Assembly (NCBI GenBank): GCA_027486835.1
Contig: JAIXOJ010000059.1
Location: forward strand, 1-64,000
From: Chitinophagaceae bacterium
Lineage (GTDB): Bacteria > Bacteroidota > Bacteroidia > Chitinophagales > Chitinophagaceae
Reading direction: 5' to 3'
Length of the DNA stretch: 64,000 nt
Shown: in pieces, positions 53,348-62,209 of the stretch
Position numbering within the stretch: position 1 is the first letter of the stretch
Layout of the letters: each line of letters starts with the position of its first letter
Translations under genes and position numbers: made by a program
The notes under the pieces: model-generated
What the model was told of the DNA's origin: nothing
Database searches by the model: none
What the model saw: only the letters and a program-made list of their open reading frames with translations

Positions 53348-54199
53348 TCAATACAGTCTTCGCAATGTGTCGTTGTTTGTAATAAAAAGTCCATCGTCAT
53401 TCATTATATAAATATTGTTGAGCTGTGTCTTTTTCAAATAGGCATAATGTCCAGGGATTTTATATTCTTTTAGTCCATTTGATTTACTGTAAGAAGCAAA
53501 ATAAGCATAGGTTTCGTCAAACGATTTTTCGTATCCTTCTCCAGAGATATAAACAAAGTCAATAAGGCTGGTAACATTGTTAACTTGTCTGCAAGTTGCA
53601 AGTTTTGCTAAAGTTTTACTTTGTTTATTTGTGTCTAATAAGAGTTTTATTTCGTGGTCGTTTGAATCGTCAATTTTATACGGCAGTTCAATTTCTTTGT
53701 ATTGATTTTGTAATTCTGTAGCATTCTTAACGAAAGTCCAATCATTATTTAGGTCTGTACCATTTAACTGATAAATCTTATTGTCGACTGTTTGAACTAA
53801 GAGTTTTTGTCTTGGATTTGAAACAATATTTAAAGGAAAAAATCTTTTTGTGTCAAGATTAAAAGTCTGCCAAGTTTGTCCAAAGTCTTTTGATAGATAT
53901 AGTTTTGAATAATCGGGTTCGTGAATTCCTCTCCAACTGTCCAAGCCAACTAAATAGCCATTGTCAATAATTGTAACTTCATCAAATAGTATTTCTGTTT
54001 TTAACTCAGTCCAAGTCTTACCAGCGTCCTTTGATAAAATTAAGCCTTTGCCATATTTACAAGCAATAATTGTATCATTTGAAATGTCAAAAACATTTTG
54101 GATTGTCTTGTTTGTAGTTTCAACATTTTTCTTCTTGTCATTTTGCTTGCAACCACAAAATGCTAAAAATATAAGTGTCAAAAGTTTGAGGTGTCTCAT
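53348..54199 (-). CDS. lipoprotein with BNR/Asp-box propeller repeats (array B)
   Basis: This 283-residue protein starts at MRHLKLLTLIFLAFCGC (lipobox FLAFCGC) and shows two Asp-box-like motifs, LSKDAGKTWTEL and LSKDFGQTWQTF, as in BNR propellers. No sialidase catalytic residues were identified. Likely a surface binding protein. The ATG at 54197-54199 directly follows a GTTGTGCGTTATATT border; the matching inverse at the 3' end is not visible. Confidence 0.78.
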   Translation of the reverse strand: MRHLKLLTLIFLAFCGCKQNDKKKNVETTNKTIQNVFDISNDTIIACKYGKGLILSKDAGKTWTELKTEILFDEVTIIDNGYLVGLDSWRGIHEPDYSKLYLSKDFGQTWQTFNLDTKRFFPLNIVSNPRQKLLVQTVDNKIYQLNGTDLNNDWTFVKNATELQNQYKEIELPYKIDDSNDHEIKLLLDTNKQSKTLAKLATCRQVNNVTSLIDFVYISGEGYEKSFDETYAYFASYSKSNGLKEYKIPGHYAYLKKTQLNNIYIMNDDGLFITNNDTLRRLY

Positions 54200-54412
54200 A
54201 ATATAACGCACAACGGCCCGGGTATTTACGAAGGCTGGGAATTAGAATTCCGTCTGCCCATAACCGAAGCCCAATAATTGCAACATTGCTGCTATTTTAT
54301 TCATACGCCAAATTTATAACGTCAAGCCCGAACTGAAGCACAATAAAGAATAAATGCTGATTAAATATTCGTCAAGCCCCAATAATGTCAAAGCTAATGT
54401 TGGCTGTAGTGC
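54200..54412 (-). repeat. cassette-spacer repeat, array B (between BNR and orphan genes)
   Basis: Minus strand from GCACTACAGCCAAC (54399-54412) to GTTGTGCGTTATATT (54200-54214). Two direct copies of GGGCTTGACG occur, and TGACGTTATAAATTTGGC (near 54305-54322) sits about 99 bases after the left end as in the 52367 site. The last 100 bases repeat the block at 52040-52130 and 28450-28540. Confidence 0.75.
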
Positions 54413-54418
54413 TATTTG

Positions 54419-55003
54419 TCAAAGACGTATTTTAGTCCAAACGTCATAATATTCTTTCATCGTTTCATTTGTCCTATTCGGTTTGTCGCTTTTATCAATT
54501 ACGTTTAACAGTTGTGAAAAATATTCATCTAATGCAATATCAACCTGTTTGAACCATTCGGTTTTGTCAATAGTAAATCCTTCAAAAAATCTGTCTCCAC
54601 GAACATTTTCATAATCTTCTGACTTATGTGAATAGGAAAATATAAGTTCAGTATCGTTTTGACTTGTCAGTCTAATGAGATTTCCACCTGTTGATTTTAC
54701 AATAACGTCATTCGGAAAATCATCGTCTTTGTCAAACCATTCTGAAACTTCGCTTTTTATCCAATACATCGAGTTAATTAAAAAACTTGTCGCCTTGACT
54801 AAATAATGAAAGTCAGAACTATGAAATATTGTAAAGTGTCCACCAATTGTTATTTCAAACCCACCCATTATTCCCCAAAAATTGTCAGGTTCATAATCTT
54901 CAACATCCATACAATCTTGTCTCTGTGAAATATCAGTAAATGTAATCTCACGACCTTGGTTAGAAAAATAAAGTATGCTTATTTCTAATATTTTATTTGT
55001 CAT
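54419..55003 (-). CDS. orphan cytoplasmic protein (array B)
   Basis: This 194-residue protein has no signal peptide or membrane segment. Aromatic and acidic residues dominate (NFWGIMGGFEITIGGHFTIF, YWIKSEVSEWFDKDDDFP, KSEDYENVRGDRFFEGFTID). I recognise no family. The gene is bordered by an inverted repeat, GCATTACAGCCAAC (plus strand 55032-55045) upstream and GTTGGCTGTAGTGC (plus strand 54399-54412) downstream, 13 of 14 bases complementary. Confidence 0.72.
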   Translation of the reverse strand: MTNKILEISILYFSNQGREITFTDISQRQDCMDVEDYEPDNFWGIMGGFEITIGGHFTIFHSSDFHYLVKATSFLINSMYWIKSEVSEWFDKDDDFPNDVIVKSTGGNLIRLTSQNDTELIFSYSHKSEDYENVRGDRFFEGFTIDKTEWFKQVDIALDEYFSQLLNVIDKSDKPNRTNETMKEYYDVWTKIRL

Positions 55004-55031
55004 AGAATTTTACAAGATTGATGTCATTAAA

Positions 55032-55110
55032 GCATTACAGCCAACTCAAAAATATACGCAAATCCATTGCTTCAATCCAGCCAAAAATAGGTGCATTAAC
55101 GCATCTATTT
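55032..55110 (-). repeat. right half of a cassette-spacer, array B outer end
   Basis: Minus strand: GATGCGTTAATGCACCTATT, TTGAAGCAATGGATTTGCGT, then GTTGGCTGTAATGC at 55032-55045. It matches the right half at 53197-53270 and the plus-strand copy at 26732-26810. The left half is not evident, so this may be the first site of the array. Confidence 0.7.
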
Positions 55111-55147
55111 AAAACAAACTACTCAGTTCTCTACCCTGTAAAAGTTC

Positions 55148-55324
55148 CTAAGTCCCACCCTTCGTAGCCACTTTCAACAACAAATCTCTCTGTACCGTCA
55201 TGTTATCCAACTCCTTTTTTAGGCTGGCAATTTCTTCTTGCAATTCCTTTTCTTTTCTGGTAAGTCGTATTGGCTCGGGCAATAAACTTAATCCTATTAG
55301 GTTTCTCAACTTGAGATTCCTCAT
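55148..55324 (-). CDS. 58-residue coiled-coil protein, start inside tandem repeat
   Basis: The frame MRNLKLRNLIGLSLLPEPIR continues with LTRKEKELQEEIASLKKELD and NMTVQRDLLLKVATKGGT, then TAG. Residues 22-50 form a strong heptad-like coil (LQEEIASLKKELDNMTVQRDLL). Its first eight codons are one unit of the 40-bp tandem repeat, each unit of which also offers ATGAGGAATCTCAAG. It could be the C-terminal remnant of a longer gene, such as an IS3-type OrfA tail; I cannot decide. Confidence 0.4.
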   Translation of the reverse strand: MRNLKLRNLIGLSLLPEPIRLTRKEKELQEEIASLKKELDNMTVQRDLLLKVATKGGT

Positions 55325-55579
55325 TTCCAGTTGGCACAGGGTTTCTCAACTTGAGATTCCTCATTTCCAGTCGGCACAGGGTTTCTCAACTTGAGATTCC
55401 TCATTTCCAGTCGGCGCAGGGTTTCTCAACTTGAGATTCTTCATTTCCAGTCGGCACAGGGTTTCTCAACTTGAGATTTCTCATTTCCAGTCGGCACAGG
55501 GTTTCTCAACTTGAGATTCCTCATTTCCAGTCGGCACAGGGTTTCTCAACTTGAGATTCCTCATTTCCAGTCGGCACAG
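55300..55579. repeat. 40-bp-period tandem repeat, seven units
   Basis: GGTTTCTCAACTTGAGATTC begins each unit at 55300, 55340, 55380, 55420, 55460, 55500 and 55540 with a partial eighth at 55580; the unit ends CTCATTTCCAGTCGGCACAG. CTCAACTTGAG within each unit is a palindrome. Units are almost identical (single changes only), so the array is young. The first unit is preceded by AATCCTATTAGGTTT, a near copy of the hairpin arm at 53298. Confidence 0.92.
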
Positions 55580-55610
55580 GGTTTCTCTAGCGAAGAAAGT
55601 CATGGGCAAA

Positions 55611-55730
55611 GCACGAGCGAGGACTTGGAACGGAAAGCACGACCCGCAGGGGAACGCCCAAAATGGTTTTAAAGTTTATTGGCGAATTAGCCGTTTATCG
55701 AAAGCAAGCGGACACGTGAGGCCGACCATA
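55611..55730 (+). repeat. dispersed ~120-bp repeat, copy 2
   Basis: Second copy of the element at 549-669, in the same orientation relative to the plus strand. It lies directly after the 40-bp tandem array and 130 bp before the M3 peptidase start. A stretch of codons upstream of the peptidase start is translated through it in the long open frame, but that part is not peptidase-like. Confidence 0.75.
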
Positions 55731-55862
55731 CGAGGAAGGGGGGGGGTGAAATTTTGGGGTCGATACACAGGTTCGCCCCTACGAGGGATGGGTGGACACG
55801 GAGGTGGATGGGTGGGCGGTGGTTTTGGGCTAATATTGCGGTGCTTAAACATTGAATATATT

Positions 55863-57581
55863 ATGATATTGAACGCTGATATTTCGAAAACAGTGCGGCA
55901 TTTTTTGCCGGCTGACTTTACGGTTACCACTTGGGAGGCTTTGGAACCTTACTTTATTGAACTGGTGGAGCGGCCCGTTGACGGGCTTCCTGCCTTGGAA
56001 AAGTGGCTGGGCGATGTGAGTGAGGTGGAGGCTGTGGTGAGCGAGGATGCTTGCTGGAGGCAAATTAAAATGACTTGCGACACCACAGACAAATCGCTGG
56101 AGGAGGCTTTTACTTTTTTCTGCATGGAAATTCAACCGAAACTGCAGCCTTATTCGGATGCGTTGAATAAAAAATTAATTGCTAATCCTGCTACTGCTTT
56201 GCTGGACGAGGCCACTTACTTTACTTATTTGCGTAGCGTAAAGAAAAACATCGACTTGTTTAGGGAGGAGAATATTCCTATCCAAGCAGAATTGAGCGTG
56301 ATGCAGCAACAGTATGGGGCTATTGCGGGTAAGATGACCGTGGAGGTGGATGGTAAGGAATATACCTTGCAGCAGGCGGCGAAGTTTTTGGAGAGTTCGG
56401 ATAGGGGCTTGCGAGAATCGGTGTATGGGAAGATTCAGCGTCGCCGGTTAGCAGATGAGGGGGTTATGCACGATTTGTTTTCGGAATTGGTGGCTAAGCG
56501 GCATCAGATTGCGCTGAATGCGGGGTTTAGCAATTATAGGGACTACAAGTTTGTGGAGCTGGGTAGGTTTGATTACACGAAGGAGGATTGCTACCAATTT
56601 CATGAGGCAGTGAAACTACATGTGCTACCGCTGATTGATAAGATTTATGAGAAGAAGCGGAAAAAATTGGGCTTGGATGTTTTAAAACCTTGGGATACGG
56701 AGGCGGAACCTGCGGGCATTGAACCATTGAAACCATTTAGCACTGGCCAGGAATTATTGGAAAAAACAAAGGAGTGCTTTGAAAAACTGAATCCTTTTTT
56801 TGCTGATTGCTTGCGTAAGATGGAAAGCCTTCAACATTTTGATTTGGAGAGCCGCAAGGGTAAGGCACCGGGTGGCTACAACTGTCCTTTGGCGGAGAGT
56901 GGTGCACCATTTATTTTTATGAATGCTGCGGGGCAAATGAGCGACGTTACCACGATGGTGCATGAGGGCGGCCATGCAGTGCATTCATTTTTGGCGCATC
57001 CGCTGGCGTTGAGTGGCTTTAAGGAATACCCAATGGAGATTGCGGAGGTGGCTAGCATGTCGATGGAATTGTTTAGCATGGATTATTGGGAGAGCTTTTT
57101 TAACAACCCTAAAGATTTGTCTAGGGCTAAGGAACACCAGCTAGAACGGACGATTACCATTTTTCCTTGGATAGCCATTATTGATAAATTTCAACACTGG
57201 GTGTATGAAAACCCGATGCATACTGTGGCAGAAAGGACGGCGGAGTGGATAAACATTTTGGCTGAGTTTTCTACTTCGAGCATCGATTTTACGGGGCTTG
57301 AAGCCTTTAGGTCAATTGCTTGGCAGCGTCAGCTTCATTTGTTTGAAGTGCCGTTTTATTACATTGAGTATGGCATAGCACAGTTGGGTGCTATTGGTTT
57401 GTGGATGCAGTTTAAACAAGATCAGGGGGCGGCTTTGGAGCATTACATGAAGGCATTGAGTTTAGGTGGTACTAAAACCCTCCCTCAATTGTATGAGGCG
57501 GCTGGATTAAGGTTTGATTTATCCCCAGATTACATAAAAAAATTGATGGAATTTGTGAATGAGGAAATGGAAAAGTTGTAG
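55863..57581 (+). CDS. M3-family oligoendopeptidase
   Basis: This 572-residue enzyme has the thermolysin-like zinc motif H-E-G-G-H in TTMVHEGGHAVHSF, with the third ligand Glu in EIAEVASMSMEL, and the family-typical start of about 100 helical residues. The open frame begins 104 codons earlier, but that portion encodes repeats; the ATG at 55863 opens with MILNADISKTVRHFLPADFT, which fits M3 peptidases. It degrades cytosolic oligopeptides. Followed by a strong terminator. Confidence 0.92.
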   Translation: MILNADISKTVRHFLPADFTVTTWEALEPYFIELVERPVDGLPALEKWLGDVSEVEAVVSEDACWRQIKMTCDTTDKSLEEAFTFFCMEIQPKLQPYSDALNKKLIANPATALLDEATYFTYLRSVKKNIDLFREENIPIQAELSVMQQQYGAIAGKMTVEVDGKEYTLQQAAKFLESSDRGLRESVYGKIQRRRLADEGVMHDLFSELVAKRHQIALNAGFSNYRDYKFVELGRFDYTKEDCYQFHEAVKLHVLPLIDKIYEKKRKKLGLDVLKPWDTEAEPAGIEPLKPFSTGQELLEKTKECFEKLNPFFADCLRKMESLQHFDLESRKGKAPGGYNCPLAESGAPFIFMNAAGQMSDVTTMVHEGGHAVHSFLAHPLALSGFKEYPMEIAEVASMSMELFSMDYWESFFNNPKDLSRAKEHQLERTITIFPWIAIIDKFQHWVYENPMHTVAERTAEWINILAEFSTSSIDFTGLEAFRSIAWQRQLHLFEVPFYYIEYGIAQLGAIGLWMQFKQDQGAALEHYMKALSLGGTKTLPQLYEAAGLRFDLSPDYIKKLMEFVNEEMEKL

Positions 57582-57641
57582 GTGGTAAAATGGGGCGTTA
57601 TTTACTTATTGACGCTTTATAGACACCCCTTAAATTAGTAG

Positions 57642-57678
57642 TTGCAGAGACGGGTTTTGACCTGTCTCTGCAATTTTT
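57642..57678 (+). terminator. intrinsic terminator of the M3 peptidase gene
   Basis: TTGCAGAGAC pairs with GTCTCTGCAA around GGGTTTTGACCT, then TTTTT follows, 60 bp past the stop codon. Clear intrinsic terminator. Confidence 0.88.
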
Positions 57679-57823
57679 ATATTAGGCACAGGCTGTGAAA
57701 AAGACTGGGAGAACACCCCCCTTCATTTGAGGGATGTTGCAGGAGTAATTATGGTTGCATTTTTACATCGTCAAAGAAAAAGATTGATGAATTAATAACC
57801 AACTAATAATTACAGTTATGTTT

Positions 57824-58084
57824 ATGAAATTAAGAATTACAGTTGCCGCAGTTGCTACAGCAGGTCTTATTTTAACTGCTACTATTACTACTCCAATTAC
57901 CCAACTTTTTGGTAAACACTACGATGCTTCTAAAGATTTTACTTGTTGCCAAAAAGATCAATTGGTAATTCACCACTACTACACGTTTAACCTATTTGGC
58001 ATTAAAGTAACCGATGGTTTTACTAACGAAGAAACAGGTAAAGCTTTGCCTGGCGAATGCAACATTAAGTGTGTTGAAGAATAA
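57824..58084 (+). CDS. small secreted cysteine-containing protein
   Basis: This 86-residue protein starts at MKLRITVAAVATAGLILTAT (an ATG two codons earlier is possible). After a signal-like hydrophobic stretch the mature part has four cysteines (TCCQKDQ and GECNIKCVEE), giving a C-C...C-x3-C pattern that could form two disulfides or bind metal. No family is recognised. Single gene between M3 peptidase and obg, which is convergent. Confidence 0.62.
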   Translation: MKLRITVAAVATAGLILTATITTPITQLFGKHYDASKDFTCCQKDQLVIHHYYTFNLFGIKVTDGFTNEETGKALPGECNIKCVEE

Positions 58085-58181
58085 GCAGGTATTGGGTGGT
58101 AAGTAATAGGTACTAGGTGGTAGGTCTGCAAGATGCATTTGGTTTACTACCATAATCCTACCATATAAAATACCAACGCCA

Positions 58182-59231
58182 CTATACTTCGAGTGGCTTA
58201 TTAAGAATCTGCCAGAGCGCATCTTTTAGTTCTGTGAGTCCCATGTTGGTAACGGAAGAAATAAAATAATGCGGGATATTTTCAGGTAATTCTTTGCTGA
58301 TAGCTTGTTTTAATTCCTCATCGAGCATATCGCCTTTGCTGATAGCTATGATGAAGTCCTTCTGCAATAATTCTGGGTTGTATTCTTCTAACTCGTTTAG
58401 GAGTATTTCAAACTCGCGCTTATGGTCGCTGCTATCTGCGGGTATGAGAAATAACAAGCAAGAATTGCGTTCTATGTGGCGCAAAAACCGATGTCCAAGA
58501 CCTTTTCCTTCTGCGGCTCCTTCAATAATACCGGGCAAATCTGCCACGCAAAAACTTTTTCCTTCCCTGTAGGCTACAATGCCCAATTGGGGTACAAGGG
58601 TGGTAAAGGCATAGTTGGCAATTTTGGGTTTTGCTGCGGTAATTACAGACAATAGGGTTGACTTACCTGCATTGGGGAAGCCTACCAAGCCTACATCGGC
58701 CAATACCTTAAGTTCTAGGTGTTTCCATCCTTCTACACCAGGCTCTCCAGGCTGGGAGTGTTCGGGTACTTGATTGGTAGCAGTGGCAAAATGTTGATTG
58801 CCTAAGCCGCCGCGCCCGCCCCTGAGCCAGATTACTTCTTGGCCGTGTTCTAATACTTCGGCTTCTATTTCTTCGGTTTCTTCGTCGATAGCAATGGTGC
58901 CTAATGGTACTTCCAAATAAATGTCTTCGCCATCGTGACCTGTGCAGTTGCTTTTGCTGCCAGATTCTCCATTCTGTGCCAACACGTTTTTGTAGTATCT
59001 AAGGTGCAACAATGTCCACAAATTGGCATTTCCTCTGAGAATGATGTGGCCACCTCTTCCCCCGTCGCCGCCATCTGGGCCACCTTTAGCTGTTAATTTA
59101 TTGCGCATAAAATGTGTTTGACCCGCACCACCATGGCCACTTCTGCAAAAAACACGTATGTAGTCTATAAAATTCCTTTCTGACACTGTTGAAACAATTT
59201 GTATCGGTTGCAGAAAAATGCCGCTAACCAT
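58182..59231 (-). CDS. obgE: Obg-family GTPase
   Basis: This 349-residue GTPase has the glycine-rich Obg fold (about 20-175; [37 protein letters not shown]), then G1 [10 protein letters not shown]3 DLPG, and G4-type SKGD in place of the usual NKxD. A GTG-started product (VSERNFIDY) 15 codons later is also possible; the N-terminus before NFIDYI is not family-like. Obg acts in ribosome assembly and stress response. The SKGD variation is seen in other Bacteroidota. Divergent from the mannosyltransferase gene. Confidence 0.9.
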   Translation of the reverse strand: MVSGIFLQPIQIVSTVSERNFIDYIRVFCRSGHGGAGQTHFMRNKLTAKGGPDGGDGGRGGHIILRGNANLWTLLHLRYYKNVLAQNGESGSKSNCTGHDGEDIYLEVPLGTIAIDEETEEIEAEVLEHGQEVIWLRGGRGGLGNQHFATATNQVPEHSQPGEPGVEGWKHLELKVLADVGLVGFPNAGKSTLLSVITAAKPKIANYAFTTLVPQLGIVAYREGKSFCVADLPGIIEGAAEGKGLGHRFLRHIERNSCLLFLIPADSSDHKREFEILLNELEEYNPELLQKDFIIAISKGDMLDEELKQAISKELPENIPHYFISSVTNMGLTELKDALWQILNKPLEV

Positions 59232-59386
59232 TTTATGAAAGTGGCGAAGTTAACCGAAAGCTAAGGTTAATTTATTATTCATTTATCCCTACTGAACAGT
59301 TTTAAACGCTTTGCAACCTTTTGAAGCGATGCTATTGGACGAATTGTTTTGTGGGGCATTGTGGTAACAGTACTATAATTGCCACT

Positions 59387-60892
59387 ATGCAAAACCTAAC
59401 TCCCCGCATAATCGGCATATTGATACTGGCATTTATTGTTCAAATGCTTACGGCTTGGCATACACTGTTTTTTCATTCTGACGAATATTTTCAGATTGTA
59501 GAATTTGCCTCTTACAAACTGGGGTTTACACCCAAAGCGATGCTACCGTGGGAATTTAGGGATCAAATAAGACCCACTATACAACCCTATATTTTCCAAT
59601 GGGTGTATCAAGCTTGCGCCTCCCTTGGAATCCATGACCGGTTTCATGTATTTTCTGTGGTGCATCTGCTGGTGGGGGTGCTTGGATTTGTACTTACGAA
59701 TTACTTACTCATTAAAAAGTTTAGGACTGAAAAATATTTGTACCTGCTTTTGTTGATGGGTAATTTCATGGGGCTTATCCCTTTTTTAAGATCGAGCTTT
59801 AGTTCAGAAACTATGGGGGGATTGTTTTTATTGCTTTCTATATTGTTGATTGAACACGCATTTTCCAAATCGAAATCCTCATTCTATACCGCATTCGCTT
59901 CTGGACTAACACTTGCACTCTGTTTCTTTTTCCGTTTTCAAATGGCTTTTGCGCTCATAGGCATCCTGCTATGGTTGGTAATTAATCAACTACGCCAATG
60001 GAAAACAATAACTGTTATCGGATTGAGTTTTGCGATAGGGGTAGGGCTGTTGGTATGGCTAGACAGTCATTTTTATGGAAACTTTTGCTTCACTCCCTAT
60101 AATTATTACTATGCCAATATTGTACTTGGAAAAGCAGCCGCATTTGGTACTTTTCCTTGGTGGTACTATCTGGCCGTTTTGCCCGCCTTTCCTGTACCCC
60201 TGCTCTCTCTTTTCTTGTTTGGATTGTGCTTTAAAAATTTATTCAACATTAAAAATCCTTACTCTCTTGCTATGCTGTTTTTCCTAATTGGGCATAGTCT
60301 GGTGGGGCATAAGGAAGAGCGATTTGTATTTCCCATGTTGTTTTTTGTAGTGTATATAGCCGCAGACGCTTATAGAGACTCAACGGCTGTGCAAGACTGG
60401 TTTGCTAAACTGTGGAACAAACAAGGATTTGGTGGGTATGCTTTGAAGATGGGCATTGGATTTTCTGTGGCACTCAATCTAATTTTTCTAGTACTCTTTG
60501 CTTTTGAACCTTATAAGCAACCAGTAAAATTTATTCATGCATTAAACAGCTCTGAACAAATTGGCGAACATCCCACCATTTATTGCTACAAGCAAAGCCC
60601 TTACAATACGGAAAGTGAGCTAGAATATCATTTTCTGTGCGAGAATAAGTATCAGTTTATTGTATTCAATAGTCGCTATGAATTTTCCAAAGCACTTATA
60701 AAGGCACATCAAGCGCATGAATCGGTGTATTACGCGCTGAAATATGAAGACGCTTTGAATGATGGCCTACTGTTTTTGGTGGAACACAAAAAGGGCATCG
60801 TATCATCTGAATTTATTTGGTCGGTTACCAATTGGCTTGGGCATCATTACGGAGTGATTATTCCGGACATGTGGCTACTAGCCAAGCAATAG
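59387..60892 (+). CDS. GT22-type mannosyltransferase-like membrane protein
   Basis: This 501-residue polytopic protein starts at MQNLTPRIIGILILAFIVQM; the longer TTG frame is not credible. It resembles the PIG-B/Alg9 (GT22) family: HSDEYFQIVEFASYKLGFTP (the catalytic Asp-Glu in the first loop), PWEFRDQIRPTIQPYIF, and GHKEERFVFPMLFF near the last segments. About ten membrane segments. Predicted donor is a polyprenyl-linked mannose; role in envelope glycan building is an inference. Confidence 0.85.
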   Translation: MQNLTPRIIGILILAFIVQMLTAWHTLFFHSDEYFQIVEFASYKLGFTPKAMLPWEFRDQIRPTIQPYIFQWVYQACASLGIHDRFHVFSVVHLLVGVLGFVLTNYLLIKKFRTEKYLYLLLLMGNFMGLIPFLRSSFSSETMGGLFLLLSILLIEHAFSKSKSSFYTAFASGLTLALCFFFRFQMAFALIGILLWLVINQLRQWKTITVIGLSFAIGVGLLVWLDSHFYGNFCFTPYNYYYANIVLGKAAAFGTFPWWYYLAVLPAFPVPLLSLFLFGLCFKNLFNIKNPYSLAMLFFLIGHSLVGHKEERFVFPMLFFVVYIAADAYRDSTAVQDWFAKLWNKQGFGGYALKMGIGFSVALNLIFLVLFAFEPYKQPVKFIHALNSSEQIGEHPTIYCYKQSPYNTESELEYHFLCENKYQFIVFNSRYEFSKALIKAHQAHESVYYALKYEDALNDGLLFLVEHKKGIVSSEFIWSVTNWLGHHYGVIIPDMWLLAKQ

Positions 60893-60910
60893 CATATAGG
60901 CAGCTTAACT

Positions 60911-61714
60911 TCAAGAGAGTTGAATCAAAAAATCATCAGCATCGGCAAGGAAAGGAATTTGCATTCTCGTATTTTGCAATAGCGATTGGCTCAGTACTTC
61001 TGTGATGATACAGGATTCATGGGTGTTATCAGGGTTCAATATCTCACCCATTGGGTTAACCACCATGCTGTTACCCGCATAAGACAAATCATTCCCGTCT
61101 GTACCTACTCTGTTTACGCCAATTACAAAACATTGGTTTTCTATTGCCCTAGCCACAAGGAGGCTTCTCCATGCATGGTTGCGCTTCTCTGGCCAGTTGG
61201 CTACATAAATTAGAACATCGTATTCCGCATTGTTGGGTGATGATTTGTCAATTTGTTGTCGTGCCCAAACGGGGAAACGAAGATCAAAACATATTTGACA
61301 ATTGATTCGCCAACCATTTACACGTGCAATAAATCTTTTGGAACCAGGGGTAAAATGCTGGTGTTCGCCAGCATAGGCAAAGAGGTGTCTTTTATCATAA
61401 AAACCCAGTTGCCCGTTTGGTAGCATCCAAATAAAGCGATTAAAATAGCGTCCGTTTTCTTCAATAATAACACTCCCTGCTAAAATTACTCGGTATAGCT
61501 GAGACACTTTTTGCATCCACTGTATGGTGTTTCCATCCATTGGCTCTGCGAGTAATTGCGTGTTCATAGAAAATCCAGTGCTGAACATTTCGGGTAACAC
61601 TACCACCATTGTTTTACCAGCTAGGCTAGCGATTTTTTGCTCAAAAGAGGCGAGATTGGCGGCTTTATTTTCCCAAAAAATATCTGTTTGAATGAGGCTC
61701 ACTCGTAAATTCAT
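60911..61714 (-). CDS. nitrilase-superfamily amidase (omega-amidase-like)
   Basis: This 267-residue protein has the catalytic triad: Glu in LPEMFSTGFSMN, Lys in YDKRHLFAYAGEH, and Cys in ICFDLRFPVWAR. The YDKRHLF and ICFDLRFP segments are those of the YafV/omega-amidase group, which hydrolyses alpha-ketoglutaramate and related omega-amides. Cytoplasmic. Length is normal. Its stop lies 18 bp from the stop of the convergent mannosyltransferase gene. Confidence 0.9.
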   Translation of the reverse strand: MNLRVSLIQTDIFWENKAANLASFEQKIASLAGKTMVVVLPEMFSTGFSMNTQLLAEPMDGNTIQWMQKVSQLYRVILAGSVIIEENGRYFNRFIWMLPNGQLGFYDKRHLFAYAGEHQHFTPGSKRFIARVNGWRINCQICFDLRFPVWARQQIDKSSPNNAEYDVLIYVANWPEKRNHAWRSLLVARAIENQCFVIGVNRVGTDGNDLSYAGNSMVVNPMGEILNPDNTHESCIITEVLSQSLLQNTRMQIPFLADADDFLIQLS

Positions 61715-61806
61715 AACAACGGAAGCAACTAAATAAATTTCAGGAAAAAATAAAAAATGAATCAGGAGGTTTTACACAATAACAAGTGTGTCAGTTATGG
61801 GAAATA

Positions 61807-61834
61807 AAAAAAGGCATCAAAATTTTGATGCCTT
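61807..61834 (-). terminator. intrinsic terminator of the initiator tRNA gene
   Basis: AAGGCATCAAAATTTTGATGCCTT (61811-61834) is a perfect palindrome; on the minus strand it is followed by T-run (plus-strand A-run at 61806-61812). It lies five bases after the tRNA end. Confidence 0.88.
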
Positions 61835-61839
61835 TATAG

Positions 61840-61911
<72 letters not shown>

Positions 61912-62209
61912 ATTCCATTGGGCTGCAAACATAAGGGTAAAACTTGAAACAGTTGGTTGTTATTTATCGCAAACCCCTTGAAGCCATCCTTTTGAATGGA
62001 CTTTTAACCTTTTGATTAACAACCGTGCGACAATTTGATTCCCAATAACTATCACGATAGAAATACTAAATTACTGCTCAATAAATTGCCAATAATTCAG
62101 TTCATAACGACATTTCAGATCGATAGAATAGCATTCTGTATTGCCGCATAAAACAATAAATTTTGGTTTCCCCCTATCTTCGCCGCCTTAAATAAAGTTC
62201 TTTATCGAA

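Noticed and set aside
55551-55862. N-terminal extension of the M3 peptidase (104 codons)
   Set aside because: The codons read through tandem and dispersed repeats and are Arg/Gly-rich; the peptidase family starts at the ATG at 55863.
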